In this document: positions 32,325-41,540 of the stretch, one piece after another
Position numbering within the stretch: position 1 is the stretch's first letter
Layout of the letters: each line of letters begins with the position of its first letter
Assembly: GCA_947426945.1 (NCBI GenBank)
Contig: CANEFX010000005.1
Span: 1 to 64,000 of the forward strand
DNA length: 64,000 nt
Reading direction: 5' to 3'
Source: an uncultured Bacillota bacterium
GTDB lineage: Bacteria > Bacillota > Clostridia > Oscillospirales > Oscillospiraceae
Notes under the pieces: generated by a model
Database searches by the model: none
Told to the model about the DNA's origin: nothing
Seen by the model: the letters and a program-made list of their open reading frames with translations, nothing else
Translations under genes and position numbers: made by a program

Positions 32325-33062
32325 GTGGTGGCTTTGATTCTGATTTACTGGCCTCTCTTTCTGGTCTGGATGGGGGTTGGAATGGCTGTCACCGCCGTGG
32401 CGGCCTTTCTGCTGGGCAGGGTGAACCCGGCGGCCATCCTCTCCAGGTGCATCAAACACACCGACCTCACCCGGCAGGGAAACGGGCGGGCGGACCTGGC
32501 CAACCTCCGGCAGTTTCTGGGGACAGGTCCCGCCCTCGCGGCGCTGTTCCTTGAGGCGCTGACCGCTGCCCTTGCCATGACGCTCTTTCTCTGGTTCGCC
32601 GCCGCCGACCCGGGCTATATCCCCCTCCCCGGCTTTGACGCCAGCCCGGGCTACGTCCCCTTTCTCGGCTTTGAAACGGACCCCGGCCCCAGCTTTCTCC
32701 CCTTGGGCAACATTGAGTACGCCATCACCGCCTTCGGCAAGTATTGGGTCGCCATGTTCTGTCTGGCGGGCCGGGATTTCCGGATCAAGGGGGAAAAGGG
32801 CATGGTGACGCTGGGGGTGGCCGCGCTGGTTATCGACTGGCGCATCGCCCTGGTGGTGTGGGGCGGTTTTTTCCTGCTGACCGCCCTCACCCGCTGCGCC
32901 GACATAGGGGCGCTGTGGGCCGGGACGGCCTTTCCCCTGCTCACCTGGTACTATTTTCCCGAACCCCTTGTGGTCATCCTGTCCCTTCTCTGCGCGTCCC
33001 AGATGATCCGGCCCTATCTGCACCGGGTACGGGAGCTGATCGGGACAGAAGCCAACCGATGA
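32325..33062 (+). CDS. PlsY-like membrane protein lacking the active-site motifs
   Basis: The 245-aa protein is a paralog of the preceding PlsY: same topology, a shared DWRIALVVWGGF block, and the third loop kept as GALWAGTAFP. The first loop, GSGNAGLTN in PlsY, reads GNGRADLAN here. The second, FKGGKG, reads IKGEKG. A Pro/Gly-rich insert of about 30 residues (GYIPLPGFD, GYVPFLGFE) lies between helices. It is probably not an acyltransferase; a regulatory subunit or partner of PlsY is possible. The start is GTG at 32325 after GGGGTGG. Confidence 0.82.
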   Translation: MVALILIYWPLFLVWMGVGMAVTAVAAFLLGRVNPAAILSRCIKHTDLTRQGNGRADLANLRQFLGTGPALAALFLEALTAALAMTLFLWFAAADPGYIPLPGFDASPGYVPFLGFETDPGPSFLPLGNIEYAITAFGKYWVAMFCLAGRDFRIKGEKGMVTLGVAALVIDWRIALVVWGGFFLLTALTRCADIGALWAGTAFPLLTWYYFPEPLVVILSLLCASQMIRPYLHRVRELIGTEANR

Positions 33063-33110
33063 AAATAATGGCCTTACAGTATCACAACAACGATTTTGGG
33101 AGGTATTGCT

Positions 33111-34112
33111 ATGAAAATTACAGTCCTTGGCAGCGGCGCGTGGGGGACGGCCCTGGCGCTCCTGCTGCTGGAAAACGGCAACGACGTAACCCTGTGGTCC
33201 TATACAGAGGAGGAGTCCGCCGTTCTCCGGGAGACCCGTGAAAACCCCATGCTCAAGGGAGTCCCCCTGCCCGAAAGTCTGAAATTCACCACCGACATGG
33301 CGGCGGTGCGCGGCTGCGGGCTGGTGGTGGTAGCCACCCCCTCCTTCGCTGTGCGCTCCACCGCCCGGCAGCTGAAGGAGCTGGCCGATCCGGGCACCAT
33401 CCTGGTATCTGTATCCAAGGGCATTGAGAAGGACTCCTCCCTGCGGCTGAGTCAGGTCATTGAGGAGGAGGTCCAGGGCAGGTGCCCGGTGGTCGTTCTG
33501 TCCGGGCCCTCCCACGCCGAGGAGGTGGGCCGCAACATCCCTACAGGGGTGGTGGCCGCCGCCGACGATCTGGAGATTGCCGGAAAGGTCCAGGACCTGT
33601 TTATGAACCAGCGCTTCCGGGTATATACCAGCGACGACAAGATCGGCACCGAGATCTGCGCCGCTCTGAAAAACATCATCGCCCTGTGCGCCGGCTGCTG
33701 CGACGGCATGGGCTACGGGGACAACACCAAGGCCCTGCTCATGACCCGGGGCCTGGCCGAGATGGCCCGGCTGGGCGTGGCCTTGGGGGGCCGAAAGGAC
33801 AGCTTTACCGGCCTGGCCGGGGTGGGCGACCTCATCGTCACCTGCTGCTCCATGCACTCCCGCAACCGCCGGTGCGGCATCCTGATCGGCCAGGGCAAGC
33901 CGGTGGACGAGGCCGTGAAGGAGATCGGCGCGGTGGTGGAGGGCTACTACGCCGCCGCCAACGCCCGCGCCCTGGCACAAAAGGCGGGGGTGGAGATGCC
34001 TATCGCCCAGGCCGCCTATGAGGTCCTCTACGAGGGCCGGGACGTCCACGCCGTTATCACCGACCTGATGCAGCGGGCCAAGCGGTCCGAGCGGGATGAG
34101 AGCTATCTATGA
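33111..34112 (+). CDS. gpsA: NAD(P)-dependent glycerol-3-phosphate dehydrogenase GpsA
   Basis: The 333-aa enzyme makes sn-glycerol 3-phosphate from dihydroxyacetone phosphate, feeding PlsY. It has the N-terminal Rossmann motif VLGSGAWGTALA, the catalytic Lys in ALKNIIALCAG near residue 185, and the family phrase GLAGVGDLIVTC near 240. GGGAGGT lies before ATG 33111. The stop overlaps the next gene by ATGA. Confidence 0.96.
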   Translation: MKITVLGSGAWGTALALLLLENGNDVTLWSYTEEESAVLRETRENPMLKGVPLPESLKFTTDMAAVRGCGLVVVATPSFAVRSTARQLKELADPGTILVSVSKGIEKDSSLRLSQVIEEEVQGRCPVVVLSGPSHAEEVGRNIPTGVVAAADDLEIAGKVQDLFMNQRFRVYTSDDKIGTEICAALKNIIALCAGCCDGMGYGDNTKALLMTRGLAEMARLGVALGGRKDSFTGLAGVGDLIVTCCSMHSRNRRCGILIGQGKPVDEAVKEIGAVVEGYYAAANARALAQKAGVEMPIAQAAYEVLYEGRDVHAVITDLMQRAKRSERDESYL

Positions 34113-35266
34113 CGGAAAAACTCTATGAACAGGACGCTTTCCTGATGAAATTTGAGGCCAGCGTCCTCTCCTGCACAAAGGGCAAAAAAGGCTTTGACAT
34201 TGTGCTGGACCGCACCGCCTTCTACCCCGAGGGGGGCGGCCAGCCCTTCGATACCGGGACATTGGGGGACGTGAAGGTCCTGGAGGTACACAGCCGGGAC
34301 GGGCAAATCGTCCACACCTGCAATCACCCCCTGGAGGCGGGGACCGCCGTCACCGGGATCATCGACTGGGAACGGCGGTTCGACCTGATGCAGCAGCACT
34401 CCGGGGAGCACATCGTCTCCGGTCTGGCCCACGCTCTCTGGGGCTGTGAAAACGTGGGCTTCCATCTGGGGGCGGAGGCAGTCACCATCGACCTGTCCCT
34501 CCCCCTTGACGAGGACCAGCTCGCCCAGCTGGAGCAGGAGGCCAACCGCTGTCTCTGGCTGGATATTCCGGTGAAAATTACTTATCCCTCTCCCGAGGAG
34601 CTGTCCCGCATCCACTACCGCAGCAAAAAAGAGCTTACCGGGCCGGTGCGGATCGTGGAATTCCCCGGGGCCGACTGCTGCGCCTGCTGCGGCACTCACG
34701 TAACGTCCGCCGGCCAGGTGGGACTGATCAAGCTGCTGTCCATGCAGAAGTTTCGGGAGGGCGTGCGCATTGAGTTAGTCTGCGGCGGCAGGGCTCTTCG
34801 ATATCTCAGCCGGGCTCTGGAGCAGAACGCCCGGGTCTCCCATCTGTTGTCCGCCAAAATTTTTGAGACGGGGACCGCGGCAGAGCGGCTCCTGGAGGAG
34901 AACGCCGCCCTGAAATCCCGCCTGATGTCGCTGGAGGAAGCCCGCTTTTCCGCCCTGGCCGGACAGTACGCCGGAGCCGGGGATGTGCTCCTCTTTGAGG
35001 AGGGACTGTCCTCCGACTCTCTGCGCCGGCTGTGCGACGCGGTGCTCCACAGCTGTGGCGGGCGCTGCGCCTGTTTCTCCGGCAAAGACGGCCAGGGCTA
35101 TAAGTATGCCGTCGGCCAGTCGGGAGGAAATCTCCAGGCGCTGGTCCGAGAGCTGAACCAGGCCCTCATCGGCCGGGGCGGTGGCAAGCCCGATTTCGTA
35201 CAGGGATCGGTGCAGGCCGCCCGGACGGAGATTACGCAATTTTTTGCGGAGAGGACTACCCTATGA
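34109..35266 (+). CDS. alaX: AlaX-type alanyl-tRNA editing protein with DHHA1 domain
   Basis: The 385-aa protein hydrolyses mischarged Ser- or Gly-tRNA(Ala) in trans. The AlaRS-type editing domain has the zinc ligands HSGEH near residue 97 and C...H in CCACCGTHV near 190, with FYPEGGGQPFD near 35. The C-terminal DHHA1 domain (GRGGGKPDFVQG near 350) marks the long AlaX class. It overlaps gpsA upstream and tmk downstream by 4 bases each, so it is translationally coupled. Confidence 0.92.
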   Translation: MTEKLYEQDAFLMKFEASVLSCTKGKKGFDIVLDRTAFYPEGGGQPFDTGTLGDVKVLEVHSRDGQIVHTCNHPLEAGTAVTGIIDWERRFDLMQQHSGEHIVSGLAHALWGCENVGFHLGAEAVTIDLSLPLDEDQLAQLEQEANRCLWLDIPVKITYPSPEELSRIHYRSKKELTGPVRIVEFPGADCCACCGTHVTSAGQVGLIKLLSMQKFREGVRIELVCGGRALRYLSRALEQNARVSHLLSAKIFETGTAAERLLEENAALKSRLMSLEEARFSALAGQYAGAGDVLLFEEGLSSDSLRRLCDAVLHSCGGRCACFSGKDGQGYKYAVGQSGGNLQALVRELNQALIGRGGGKPDFVQGSVQAARTEITQFFAERTTL

Positions 35267-35892
35267 GCGGACAATTTTTTGCCCTGGAGGGCATTGACGG
35301 CAGCGGTAAATCCACCCAGCTGAAGCTGCTGGCCCGGCGGCTGGAGGAGGCTGGCATCCCCTGCCTGACCACCTGTGAACCCACAGACGGCCCCATCGGG
35401 AAATTTCTGCGGCAGGTGCTTATCGGCCAGGTGAAGTGTGACAGCCGCGCGGTAGCCCCTCTCTTTGCCGCGGACCGGCTGGACCATCTTCTCAACAAGG
35501 AAAACGGCCTGTGCCGGGCGGTGGAGCGGGGCATGACCGTATTGTCCGACCGCTACTACTTCTCCTCCTACGCCTACCAGAGCGTGGACCTGCCCCTGGA
35601 GTGGGTCATTGAGGTCAACCGGCCCTGCGCCCAGTTGCTGCGGCCCACGGCCACCCTGTTCATCGACATATCTCCGGAGCTTGCCCTGGCGCGTATCACC
35701 CAAAACCGGAAACGCACGGAGCTGTTTGAGACAAGAGACCGGCTCACCCGTACCCGGGAGCAGTTTTTCCGGGCTTTTGCGCTGGAGAAGGACCGGGAAA
35801 ACGTGGTCATCATACCTGGAGACAGAGATGTAGACGCCGTCGCTGAGGATATCTGGCGCACAGTAAGCACCCTCCTGTCCTCCGGCGCATAG
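35263..35892 (+). CDS. tmk: Thymidylate kinase
   Basis: The 209-aa enzyme phosphorylates dTMP to dTDP. The P-loop EGIDGSGKST is at residues 9-18, the DR-Y motif is DRYYFSSYAYQ near 92, and the lid region has TRDRLTRTREQF. The length is normal for the family. It overlaps alaX by ATGA. Confidence 0.95.
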   Translation: MSGQFFALEGIDGSGKSTQLKLLARRLEEAGIPCLTTCEPTDGPIGKFLRQVLIGQVKCDSRAVAPLFAADRLDHLLNKENGLCRAVERGMTVLSDRYYFSSYAYQSVDLPLEWVIEVNRPCAQLLRPTATLFIDISPELALARITQNRKRTELFETRDRLTRTREQFFRAFALEKDRENVVIIPGDRDVDAVAEDIWRTVSTLLSSGA

Positions 35893-35928
35893 GATACCAC
35901 GGACTTGATCCAACAGGAGGTGACTTCT

Positions 35929-36144
35929 ATGGTGACTATGCTGGCCACCGTGGTCCGGGCCTGGGGCTCCCAGGTACTGGTTACCGACAACAGCAATGGG
36001 CAGGAGGTTTTGGTCAATACTAACAACTCTACCGGCAATCTGTCCGCCGGAGATCAGGTGCGAATCGTCTATGATGGCGTTATGACCGCCAGTATCCCGC
36101 CCCAGATCAGCGCGCAGAGCATCTGCGTCCTGCGCGTATACTGA
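35929..36144 (+). CDS. Small conserved OB-fold-like protein (71 aa)
   Basis: The short protein is strand-rich (LATVVRAWGSQVLVTD, EVLVNTNN, GDQVRIVYDGVMTASIPPQISA), a pattern I recall in small clostridial proteins of unknown role. ATG 35929 follows AGGAGGT by 7 bases; the longer frame from 35905 has no ribosome binding site. It is the last gene of the der-to-tmk run and ends 4 bases before a strong terminator. Confidence 0.75.
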   Translation: MVTMLATVVRAWGSQVLVTDNSNGQEVLVNTNNSTGNLSAGDQVRIVYDGVMTASIPPQISAQSICVLRVY

Positions 36145-36148
36145 CTCA

Positions 36149-36187
36149 AAAACCGCCGCAGGCTAAAAGCCTGCGGCGGTTTTCATT
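36149..36187. terminator. Bidirectional terminator
   Basis: A perfect 15-bp stem (AAAACCGCCGCAGGC, 36149-36163, against 36169-36183) with loop TAAAA has T-rich ends on both strands. It separates the convergent small OB-fold gene and ABC-ATPase gene. Confidence 0.9.
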
Positions 36188-36199
36188 TTCGACAATCTT

Positions 36200-37276
36200 T
36201 TAGAGAATATGGACCGACTCCGGATCGAATACCAGAGTGCACCGCTCCCCGACCCGGTAGATGCGCTTGTTCTTGGGGTTATAGTCGGTAAGCTTTACCA
36301 GGGTGTTCCCTATCTTCACATGGTAGTTCTGATAGGAACCCATAAAGCAGGACAGCGCCACCTCGCAGGGCAGGCCGCCCTCGTCTCTGAGTACAGCGGA
36401 CTCAGGCCGCAATACCACCGTATACTCTCTGCCCACGCTCATCCCCTCCTTGGCAGGGACCCGGGTGGGGCTGCCCTCCACCTTCAGAATGGCGTGGTTG
36501 CCGTCCATCCCATCCAGCGTTCCCTTCAGGAAGTTGGCCTCGCCGATAAAGTCGGCCACGAACTCGCTGTTGGGGTGGTAATATATGTCCTGGGGGGAGC
36601 CCATCTGGGCCACCACACCTTTGTTCATGATGATAATATTGTCCGACAGGGCCATAGCCTCGCTCTGATCGTGGGTGACATAAATGGCGGTGATCCCCAC
36701 CTCCTGCTGAATACGGCGAATCTCAGTGCGCATAGACACTCGGAGCTTGGCGTCCAGGTTGGACAGAGGCTCGTCAAACAGCAGTACGGATGGCTCGATC
36801 ACCAGGGCCCGGGCCAGAGCCACACGCTGCTGCTGGCCGCCGGAGAGCTGGTTGGTCATGCGGCCCTCCATGCCGTTCAGCTCCACCAGATCCAGAATCT
36901 TCATCACCCGCCTCTGTATCTCATCCTTGGGCACCTTGCGCAGCTTCAGACCGTAGGCCACGTTGTCGAAGACGTTGTAGTGGGGCAAAAGGGCGTAGCT
37001 CTGGAACACCATGGCGGTGTCCCGCTTGTTGGGGGTGAGGGCATTAATGGCCTCGTCCCCCAGGTAGATTTCCCCCTCGTCCGGGCTCTCAAAGCCGGCA
37101 ATCATCCGCAGGGTGGTGGTTTTGCCGCAGCCGGAGGGGCCCAGCAGGGTGACGAAGGAACCTGGCTCGATAGTCAGGGAGGTGTCCTTTACCGCGTAAA
37201 AATCCTTGCCCGTCTTGGGGTCCTGATAGATTTTGGAGATGTGGTCCAGCCGGACCCCCTTTTTCACTTTGGACAT
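36200..37276 (-). CDS. ABC importer ATPase, ferric-iron/phosphonate/polyamine type
   Basis: This 358-aa ATPase has Walker A GPSGCGKTT near residue 46, signature LSGGQQQR near 143, Walker B VLLFDEPLSNLD near 163, the switch His in VTHDQ, and a C-terminal TOBE domain (TRVPAKEG, YTVVLRPESAVL) as in FbpC/PotA. It energises the two-domain permease encoded 3 bp upstream and works with the lipoprotein further upstream. The substrate is not certain: the binding protein is of the iron/phosphonate class. Confidence 0.92.
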   Translation of the reverse strand: MSKVKKGVRLDHISKIYQDPKTGKDFYAVKDTSLTIEPGSFVTLLGPSGCGKTTTLRMIAGFESPDEGEIYLGDEAINALTPNKRDTAMVFQSYALLPHYNVFDNVAYGLKLRKVPKDEIQRRVMKILDLVELNGMEGRMTNQLSGGQQQRVALARALVIEPSVLLFDEPLSNLDAKLRVSMRTEIRRIQQEVGITAIYVTHDQSEAMALSDNIIIMNKGVVAQMGSPQDIYYHPNSEFVADFIGEANFLKGTLDGMDGNHAILKVEGSPTRVPAKEGMSVGREYTVVLRPESAVLRDEGGLPCEVALSCFMGSYQNYHVKIGNTLVKLTDYNPKNKRIYRVGERCTLVFDPESVHIL

Positions 37277-37279
37277 AGC

Positions 37280-38989
37280 TTAACCCTCCTTGATTTTCTT
37301 GCTGGTGCCGAAGTACTTGATAAACAGGTTCATCAGAAGCACCGAACCGTAGGTGATCAGGATCAAAATGGTGGCGAAGGCGCAGGCAATGGAGTAGGCG
37401 CCCTTCTCGGCAAATTCGTTGATTTGGACCGTAATGAGGTAGACGCTGGGGGTGACCAGCAGGATGATGGCGGAGATAGCTGTGATGGACCGGACGAAGG
37501 CAGTGACCAGACCGCTGAGGAAGGAGTCCTTAATTAACGGAAGGGTGACTGTCATAAAGACCTTGAAGCTGTCCGCCCCCATGTCGTAGGCCGATTCCTC
37601 AATGGACTTGTCAATCTGCCGCAGGGCGGAGATGCCGCTTCTTGTACCGGTGGGCAGGGAGCGCACCACAAAGACGATAATCAAAATGGCCGCGCTGCCG
37701 TAGAGCCCCTGCAAAAATCCGGTGTGGAACACGCCGCCGGAGAAGCCACGGATATAGCCCACGCCCAGCACCGTGCCGGGAACGGCCATGGCCAGCATGG
37801 ACACCGCCTCGATAAAGCCCTTGGATTTGAATTTCCGCTTGACCACCAGGTAGGAGATAATCATAGACAGCAGAGCGGTGATAGGAGAGGCGATGAGGGA
37901 GAGCACAAAGGAATCCCGGAAAGCCTGGAGCCCGTGATACCGGCTGAACACCTGGCCGAACCACTTGAAGGTGAGGGGGGTAAACTTGTAGCCCCAGGTG
38001 GGGAACAGGGCCCCGATGGGCACGCAGGCGTACATCAGAATGACAAAGGCAGCGGCCAGGGAGCAGAGGATAGTGAGAGGAACGGTGACGCTCCTGTCCT
38101 CAATGAGCATCCGCCCCCGGGAGGCTTTGCCGGTGAGGGTGGCGGCGGTTTTGGCCTCCAGATAGTATTTTTGGACGATAAACATACCCAGCGTAATACA
38201 CAGCAGCACCACAGCCATGGCCGCCGCACCCTCCTTGTCGTAGGCGCCGGTAATCTGCAGGTAGATGGTGGTGGCCAGGGTGTCGTAGGAGCCGCCGATA
38301 ATCATGGGGTTGGCGAAGTCGGCGATGGACTCGATAAAGGTGACCAGAAAAGCATTGCCCAGACCCGGGAGCAGGAGGGGAAAGGTAACGGTGGCAAATA
38401 CGGTCCACCGGCTGGCTCCCATATCCCGGGCGGCCTCCTCCAGGGAGGGGTCGATGTTCTTCAGCAGTCCCTTAAGCATCATGTAGCACACCGGGAAAAA
38501 GGTGAGGGTCTGAACGATGACGATGCCCCAGAAGCCGTAGACGCTGTTGTCATAAATGCCCAGCAGGAAGCGGGTGATGATGCCCGCCTTGCCGAAGAGC
38601 ATAATCATGGACAGGGACAGCACGAAGGGAGGCGACACCACGGGCAGCATGGACACCACCTTGAACAGGCCGCCCACCGCCCTGCCCATCTTCACATATA
38701 CCTCCACATAGGCGAAGAGCAGGCCCACCACGGTGGACAGGATGCCCACTAGAAATCCCACCTTCAGCGTATTCCCGATGGCGGTGCGAAAGGTGGGCAT
38801 GGCCATTACCTTCTGGAAGGTGGCCAATGTAAAGCCGTTTCCGCCGTAGAAGCTGTCCACCAGCAGAATGGCCAGGGGATAAAGGATAAACAGGGTCAAA
38901 AATGTAATCAGGACCACAATGGTACCCACCATAATAGGGTCGGCCATCAGTTTTTTTCGGTCCAGGGCCGCGCTCTGGCTTCTTGCCAT
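37280..38989 (-). CDS. ABC importer permease, two fused membrane domains
   Basis: The 569-aa permease has about 12 helices and two BPD_transp_1 halves. The coupling-loop EAA motifs are LEEAARDMGASRWTVF near residue 190 and IEESAYDMGADSFKVF near 480, so both ATPase-contact loops are in one chain, as in FbpB and PhnU-like permeases. It is separated from the binding-protein gene by a terminator and a 200-bp repeat, and from the ATPase gene by 3 bp. Confidence 0.93.
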   Translation of the reverse strand: MARSQSAALDRKKLMADPIMVGTIVVLITFLTLFILYPLAILLVDSFYGGNGFTLATFQKVMAMPTFRTAIGNTLKVGFLVGILSTVVGLLFAYVEVYVKMGRAVGGLFKVVSMLPVVSPPFVLSLSMIMLFGKAGIITRFLLGIYDNSVYGFWGIVIVQTLTFFPVCYMMLKGLLKNIDPSLEEAARDMGASRWTVFATVTFPLLLPGLGNAFLVTFIESIADFANPMIIGGSYDTLATTIYLQITGAYDKEGAAAMAVVLLCITLGMFIVQKYYLEAKTAATLTGKASRGRMLIEDRSVTVPLTILCSLAAAFVILMYACVPIGALFPTWGYKFTPLTFKWFGQVFSRYHGLQAFRDSFVLSLIASPITALLSMIISYLVVKRKFKSKGFIEAVSMLAMAVPGTVLGVGYIRGFSGGVFHTGFLQGLYGSAAILIIVFVVRSLPTGTRSGISALRQIDKSIEESAYDMGADSFKVFMTVTLPLIKDSFLSGLVTAFVRSITAISAIILLVTPSVYLITVQINEFAEKGAYSIACAFATILILITYGSVLLMNLFIKYFGTSKKIKEG

Positions 38990-39016
38990 AGAGGTTACCT
39001 CCTTTCGTTAAAACGC

Positions 39017-39230
39017 CAAAAGGCTCCTTTGGCAAAGGAGCTGTCAGCCGCAGGATGACTGAGGATTGTCGCTCGGCAAAGCCGAACATGCAAAGTAAAC
39101 CGGATTTTGCAAAACTGGACTTATTTCATACATTTCGCTTCACGAACTACAATCCTCTTGTCACCGCCCTTCGGACGGCGCCACCTCCTTTGCCAAAGGA
39201 GGCTTTCCCCTGCGGGGGACGGGAGACTTT
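39017..39230. repeat. Palindromic ~200 bp intergenic repeat, copy R2
   Basis: The left end is AAGGCTCCTTTGGCAAAGG and the right end CCTCCTTTGCCAAAGGAGG then CCCCTGCGGGGGACG. Internal landmarks are GAGGATTGTCG near the left, ACAATCCTC near the right, and a central AAAGTAAAC against TTATTTC pair. It lies between the solute-binding and permease genes of one ABC system. Confidence 0.85.
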
Positions 39231-39267
39231 AAAAAGCGGGGGGACGGCGGTACGCGCCGTCCCCCGC
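39231..39267 (-). terminator. Terminator after the solute-binding protein gene
   Basis: A 13-bp G+C stem (GCGGGGG-ACGGCG against CGCCGTCCCCCGC, one bulged G) is followed on the minus strand by TTTTTAAAG, 23 bp after the stop. It probably makes binding-protein mRNA more abundant than permease mRNA. Confidence 0.85.
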
Positions 39268-39289
39268 CGGTTGCGGTATTTGCGATTGA

Positions 39290-40465
39290 TTACGACGTCT
39301 GGAAACGGCTCTCATCGCCGGTATTGGCGCCGGCGGAGGCCAGAGCGTTCATGACCTCCTCAATGTAGGTGCCAATGTTCTTGGTAGCGTCGTCGAAGTC
39401 ATAGTCCATCACGTTGTTGGGATCCAGACCGAAATCATAGGCGGCCTGGGGCTGCTCGGCGTTATCCAGAACCAGGAACTGGTAGGAGCCCACCTCGTCG
39501 GCCTGGTTCACGCAGTCGGGGGACAGGGCGTACTCGATCCACAGCTTGGCGGCGTTGGGGTGCTTGGCGCCCTTGAAGATGGCGGTGGCGCCGATCTCAC
39601 AGGAGGTGCCGCTGGAGGGAATAATCAACTCAATGTTGTCGTAGCCGTTGTCCAGAATCTGGGTGATGCCGTCGTGCAGGAAGCCGATGCCGATAACGCA
39701 CTCGCCGGTACCCACGTTCTTGGAGGGACCGGAGCCGGACTTGGTGTAAACCTCAATGTTCTTGTCCAGGTCTACCAGATACTGGATGCCGTCGTCATGA
39801 CCGTACTTCTGGATCATGGTGTTGATCACCAGCTTGGCGGTGCCGGCGGTGTTGTAGTTGGACAGCCAGACCAGCCCCTTATACTCGGGCTTGAGCAGGT
39901 CGGGCCAATCCTTGGGAGCCTCCAGGTTCATGCGGGACAGCTCGTCCTTGTTGACCATGAAGCCCAGGATGCCCGTATAAATGCCATGCCACATATTGTC
40001 GGCATGCTTGTACACGTCCTTGGTGATGTGAGAGGCGTTGATAGCCGCATAGGGCTCCAGCAGGCCCTCGGCCGCCACCACGTTGTAGGGGTCGGTGGTG
40101 CCGCCGAACCAGACGTCGGCGGAGGGATTGCCGTTCTCCTCCTCGATCTTGGCCTGGACCTCGCCGGTGGACAGGCGCTGGAAGGTGGTCTTGATGCCGT
40201 AGAGCTGCTCAAACTTCTGGCAGGCGGCAGCCAGGTACTCCTCCTCGCAGGAGCCGTAAACCACCAGCTCACCCTCGGCCTTGGCGGCCTCAATCAGCTC
40301 GGCCATGGGGTCGACGGGAGTGCTGGAGCCGCCCTGCTGAGCGTTACTCTGACCGCCGCTGGGCTGCTGGCTGCTCTGTCCGCCCTGGGGCTTGTCGCCG
40401 CCGCCGCAGGCGGCCAGAGACAGCACCATGGCTGAAGCCAGCAGCATGGATAACAGTTTCTTCAC
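39290..40465 (-). CDS. Solute-binding lipoprotein of the iron/phosphonate ABC class
   Basis: The 391-aa protein has a lipoprotein signal with lipobox LAAC (Cys at residue 20), a Gly/Gln/Ser-rich linker and a periplasmic-binding domain (ELVVYGSCEEEY near 66, NPSADVWFGGTTDPYN near 113, GTGECVIGIGFLHDG near 260). This matches the SBP family that includes FbpA and aminoethylphosphonate binders. The paired C-terminal Tyr ligands of FbpA are not seen, so phosphonate or another anion complex is as likely as iron. The start is GTG at 40465, five bases after GGAGGAAT; an overlapping ATG is out of frame. The promoter is at 40535-40563. Confidence 0.88.
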   Translation of the reverse strand: MKKLLSMLLASAMVLSLAACGGGDKPQGGQSSQQPSGGQSNAQQGGSSTPVDPMAELIEAAKAEGELVVYGSCEEEYLAAACQKFEQLYGIKTTFQRLSTGEVQAKIEEENGNPSADVWFGGTTDPYNVVAAEGLLEPYAAINASHITKDVYKHADNMWHGIYTGILGFMVNKDELSRMNLEAPKDWPDLLKPEYKGLVWLSNYNTAGTAKLVINTMIQKYGHDDGIQYLVDLDKNIEVYTKSGSGPSKNVGTGECVIGIGFLHDGITQILDNGYDNIELIIPSSGTSCEIGATAIFKGAKHPNAAKLWIEYALSPDCVNQADEVGSYQFLVLDNAEQPQAAYDFGLDPNNVMDYDFDDATKNIGTYIEEVMNALASAGANTGDESRFQTS

Positions 40466-40534
40466 GTTTCATTCCTCCATTTTTGATTTTGTCCCGGTAT
40501 TGGGCAGAATACTTCCCGCCCTAAGGACCTTCTT

Positions 40535-40563
40535 ATTTTAAAACTTTAGATCACAAAAGTCAA
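40535..40563 (-). promoter_or_regulatory. Sigma-A-type promoter of the ABC importer
   Basis: On the minus strand TTGACT, a 17-base spacer and TAAAAT lie about 70 bp before the binding-protein start, within an A+T-rich block (40520-40723) that otherwise holds no gene. I could not identify a Fur box. Confidence 0.8.
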
Positions 40564-40723
40564 TATGCCCAAAACAACTTTTTCAAATTTAGGCAAAACC
40601 AGTCATTTTGCCCTTAAACGCAGAAAAATCTTTCAATTTCCACACCTGCAAAAGTCAAATCCGTCCGATTCGCTCAGGTTTTTCGGCTTCCACCCTGCGC
40701 TCTTATCAAATTTCTTTGATTCT

Positions 40724-41500
40724 TCATAAAGTTTTACAGCCATAATCGCCCTCAAGGGCATGGACAATCTCCGCACAGGCCCGGAACTCCGCCTCGTCGG
40801 TCCGCCAGAGCTCGTACTCTGACAGGAAGGGCAGACCCATGGAGACCCCCTCTTTTCTGTAACGCATTCCGCCGTCCGCCGTTCCCCGCCGTGCGGAGGT
40901 ATGGAAGCTGGTCACACCCGTGTGCTCGTGCAGAACCCGGATATTGGTCCGGTTTACACCGGCTCCCGCCATGATATCGATCCGGCCGGCCGCCCGGGCA
41001 GTCAATTCCCGGAGCAGCTCCTTCCCCGCCGGGGCGCTCTGGGCCTGACCGGAGGTCAGGATTGTCCGGCAGCCCAGCCTGACGGCCTCCTCCAGGGCGG
41101 CAAAGGGGTCCCGGGTCATGTCGAAGGCCCGGTGGAGGGTAACTTCCATGCCGCCCGCCCGTCCCATCAGACGAGCCATCTCCGCGCCATCCAGATCTCC
41201 TTCCGGGGTGAGCGCGCCGATCACCACCCCATTGGCTCCCAGCTCTCCAAATCGGAGAATCTCCTCCTCCATCTCCTCCAGCTCTCGGCGGGTATAGAGA
41301 AAATCCCCAAACCGGGGTCGGATCAGCACATTCACCGGCGTCCCGCAATCCCGTCGGACCTGCTGAAACAGCGCCCGGGATGGCGTTGTCCCTCCAATGG
41401 ACAGGTTGGCACACAGCTCCAGCCGGTCCGCTCCGCCCCGGGCGGCGGCCATGGCAGAGGCGTAGGAATCCACACAGCCCTCAATCAGCGGCCGGTCCAT
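40724..41500 (-). CDS. cutC: CutC family protein (copper homeostasis-like)
   Basis: The 258-aa TIM-barrel protein has the CutC phrases GGADRLELCANLSIGGTTPS near residue 20, RPRFGDFLY near 57, LHRAFDM near 119, ILTSGQ near 147, and MAGAGVN near 178. The cellular role of CutC is debated. ATG 41500 follows GCAGGAGGTG; an upstream in-frame start overlaps that site. It lies downstream of the CBS-pyrophosphatase gene. Confidence 0.92.
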   Translation of the reverse strand: MDRPLIEGCVDSYASAMAAARGGADRLELCANLSIGGTTPSRALFQQVRRDCGTPVNVLIRPRFGDFLYTRRELEEMEEEILRFGELGANGVVIGALTPEGDLDGAEMARLMGRAGGMEVTLHRAFDMTRDPFAALEEAVRLGCRTILTSGQAQSAPAGKELLRELTARAAGRIDIMAGAGVNRTNIRVLHEHTGVTSFHTSARRGTADGGMRYRKEGVSMGLPFLSEYELWRTDEAEFRACAEIVHALEGDYGCKTL

Positions 41501-41540
41501 AGTCAGCACCTCCTGCTCCTGAAGAGCGTCCAATGCGCGG

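Noticed and set aside
31653-34049. A 798-codon minus-strand frame across plsY, its paralog and gpsA
   Set aside because: It is antisense to three clear genes, with low-complexity composition and no start signal.
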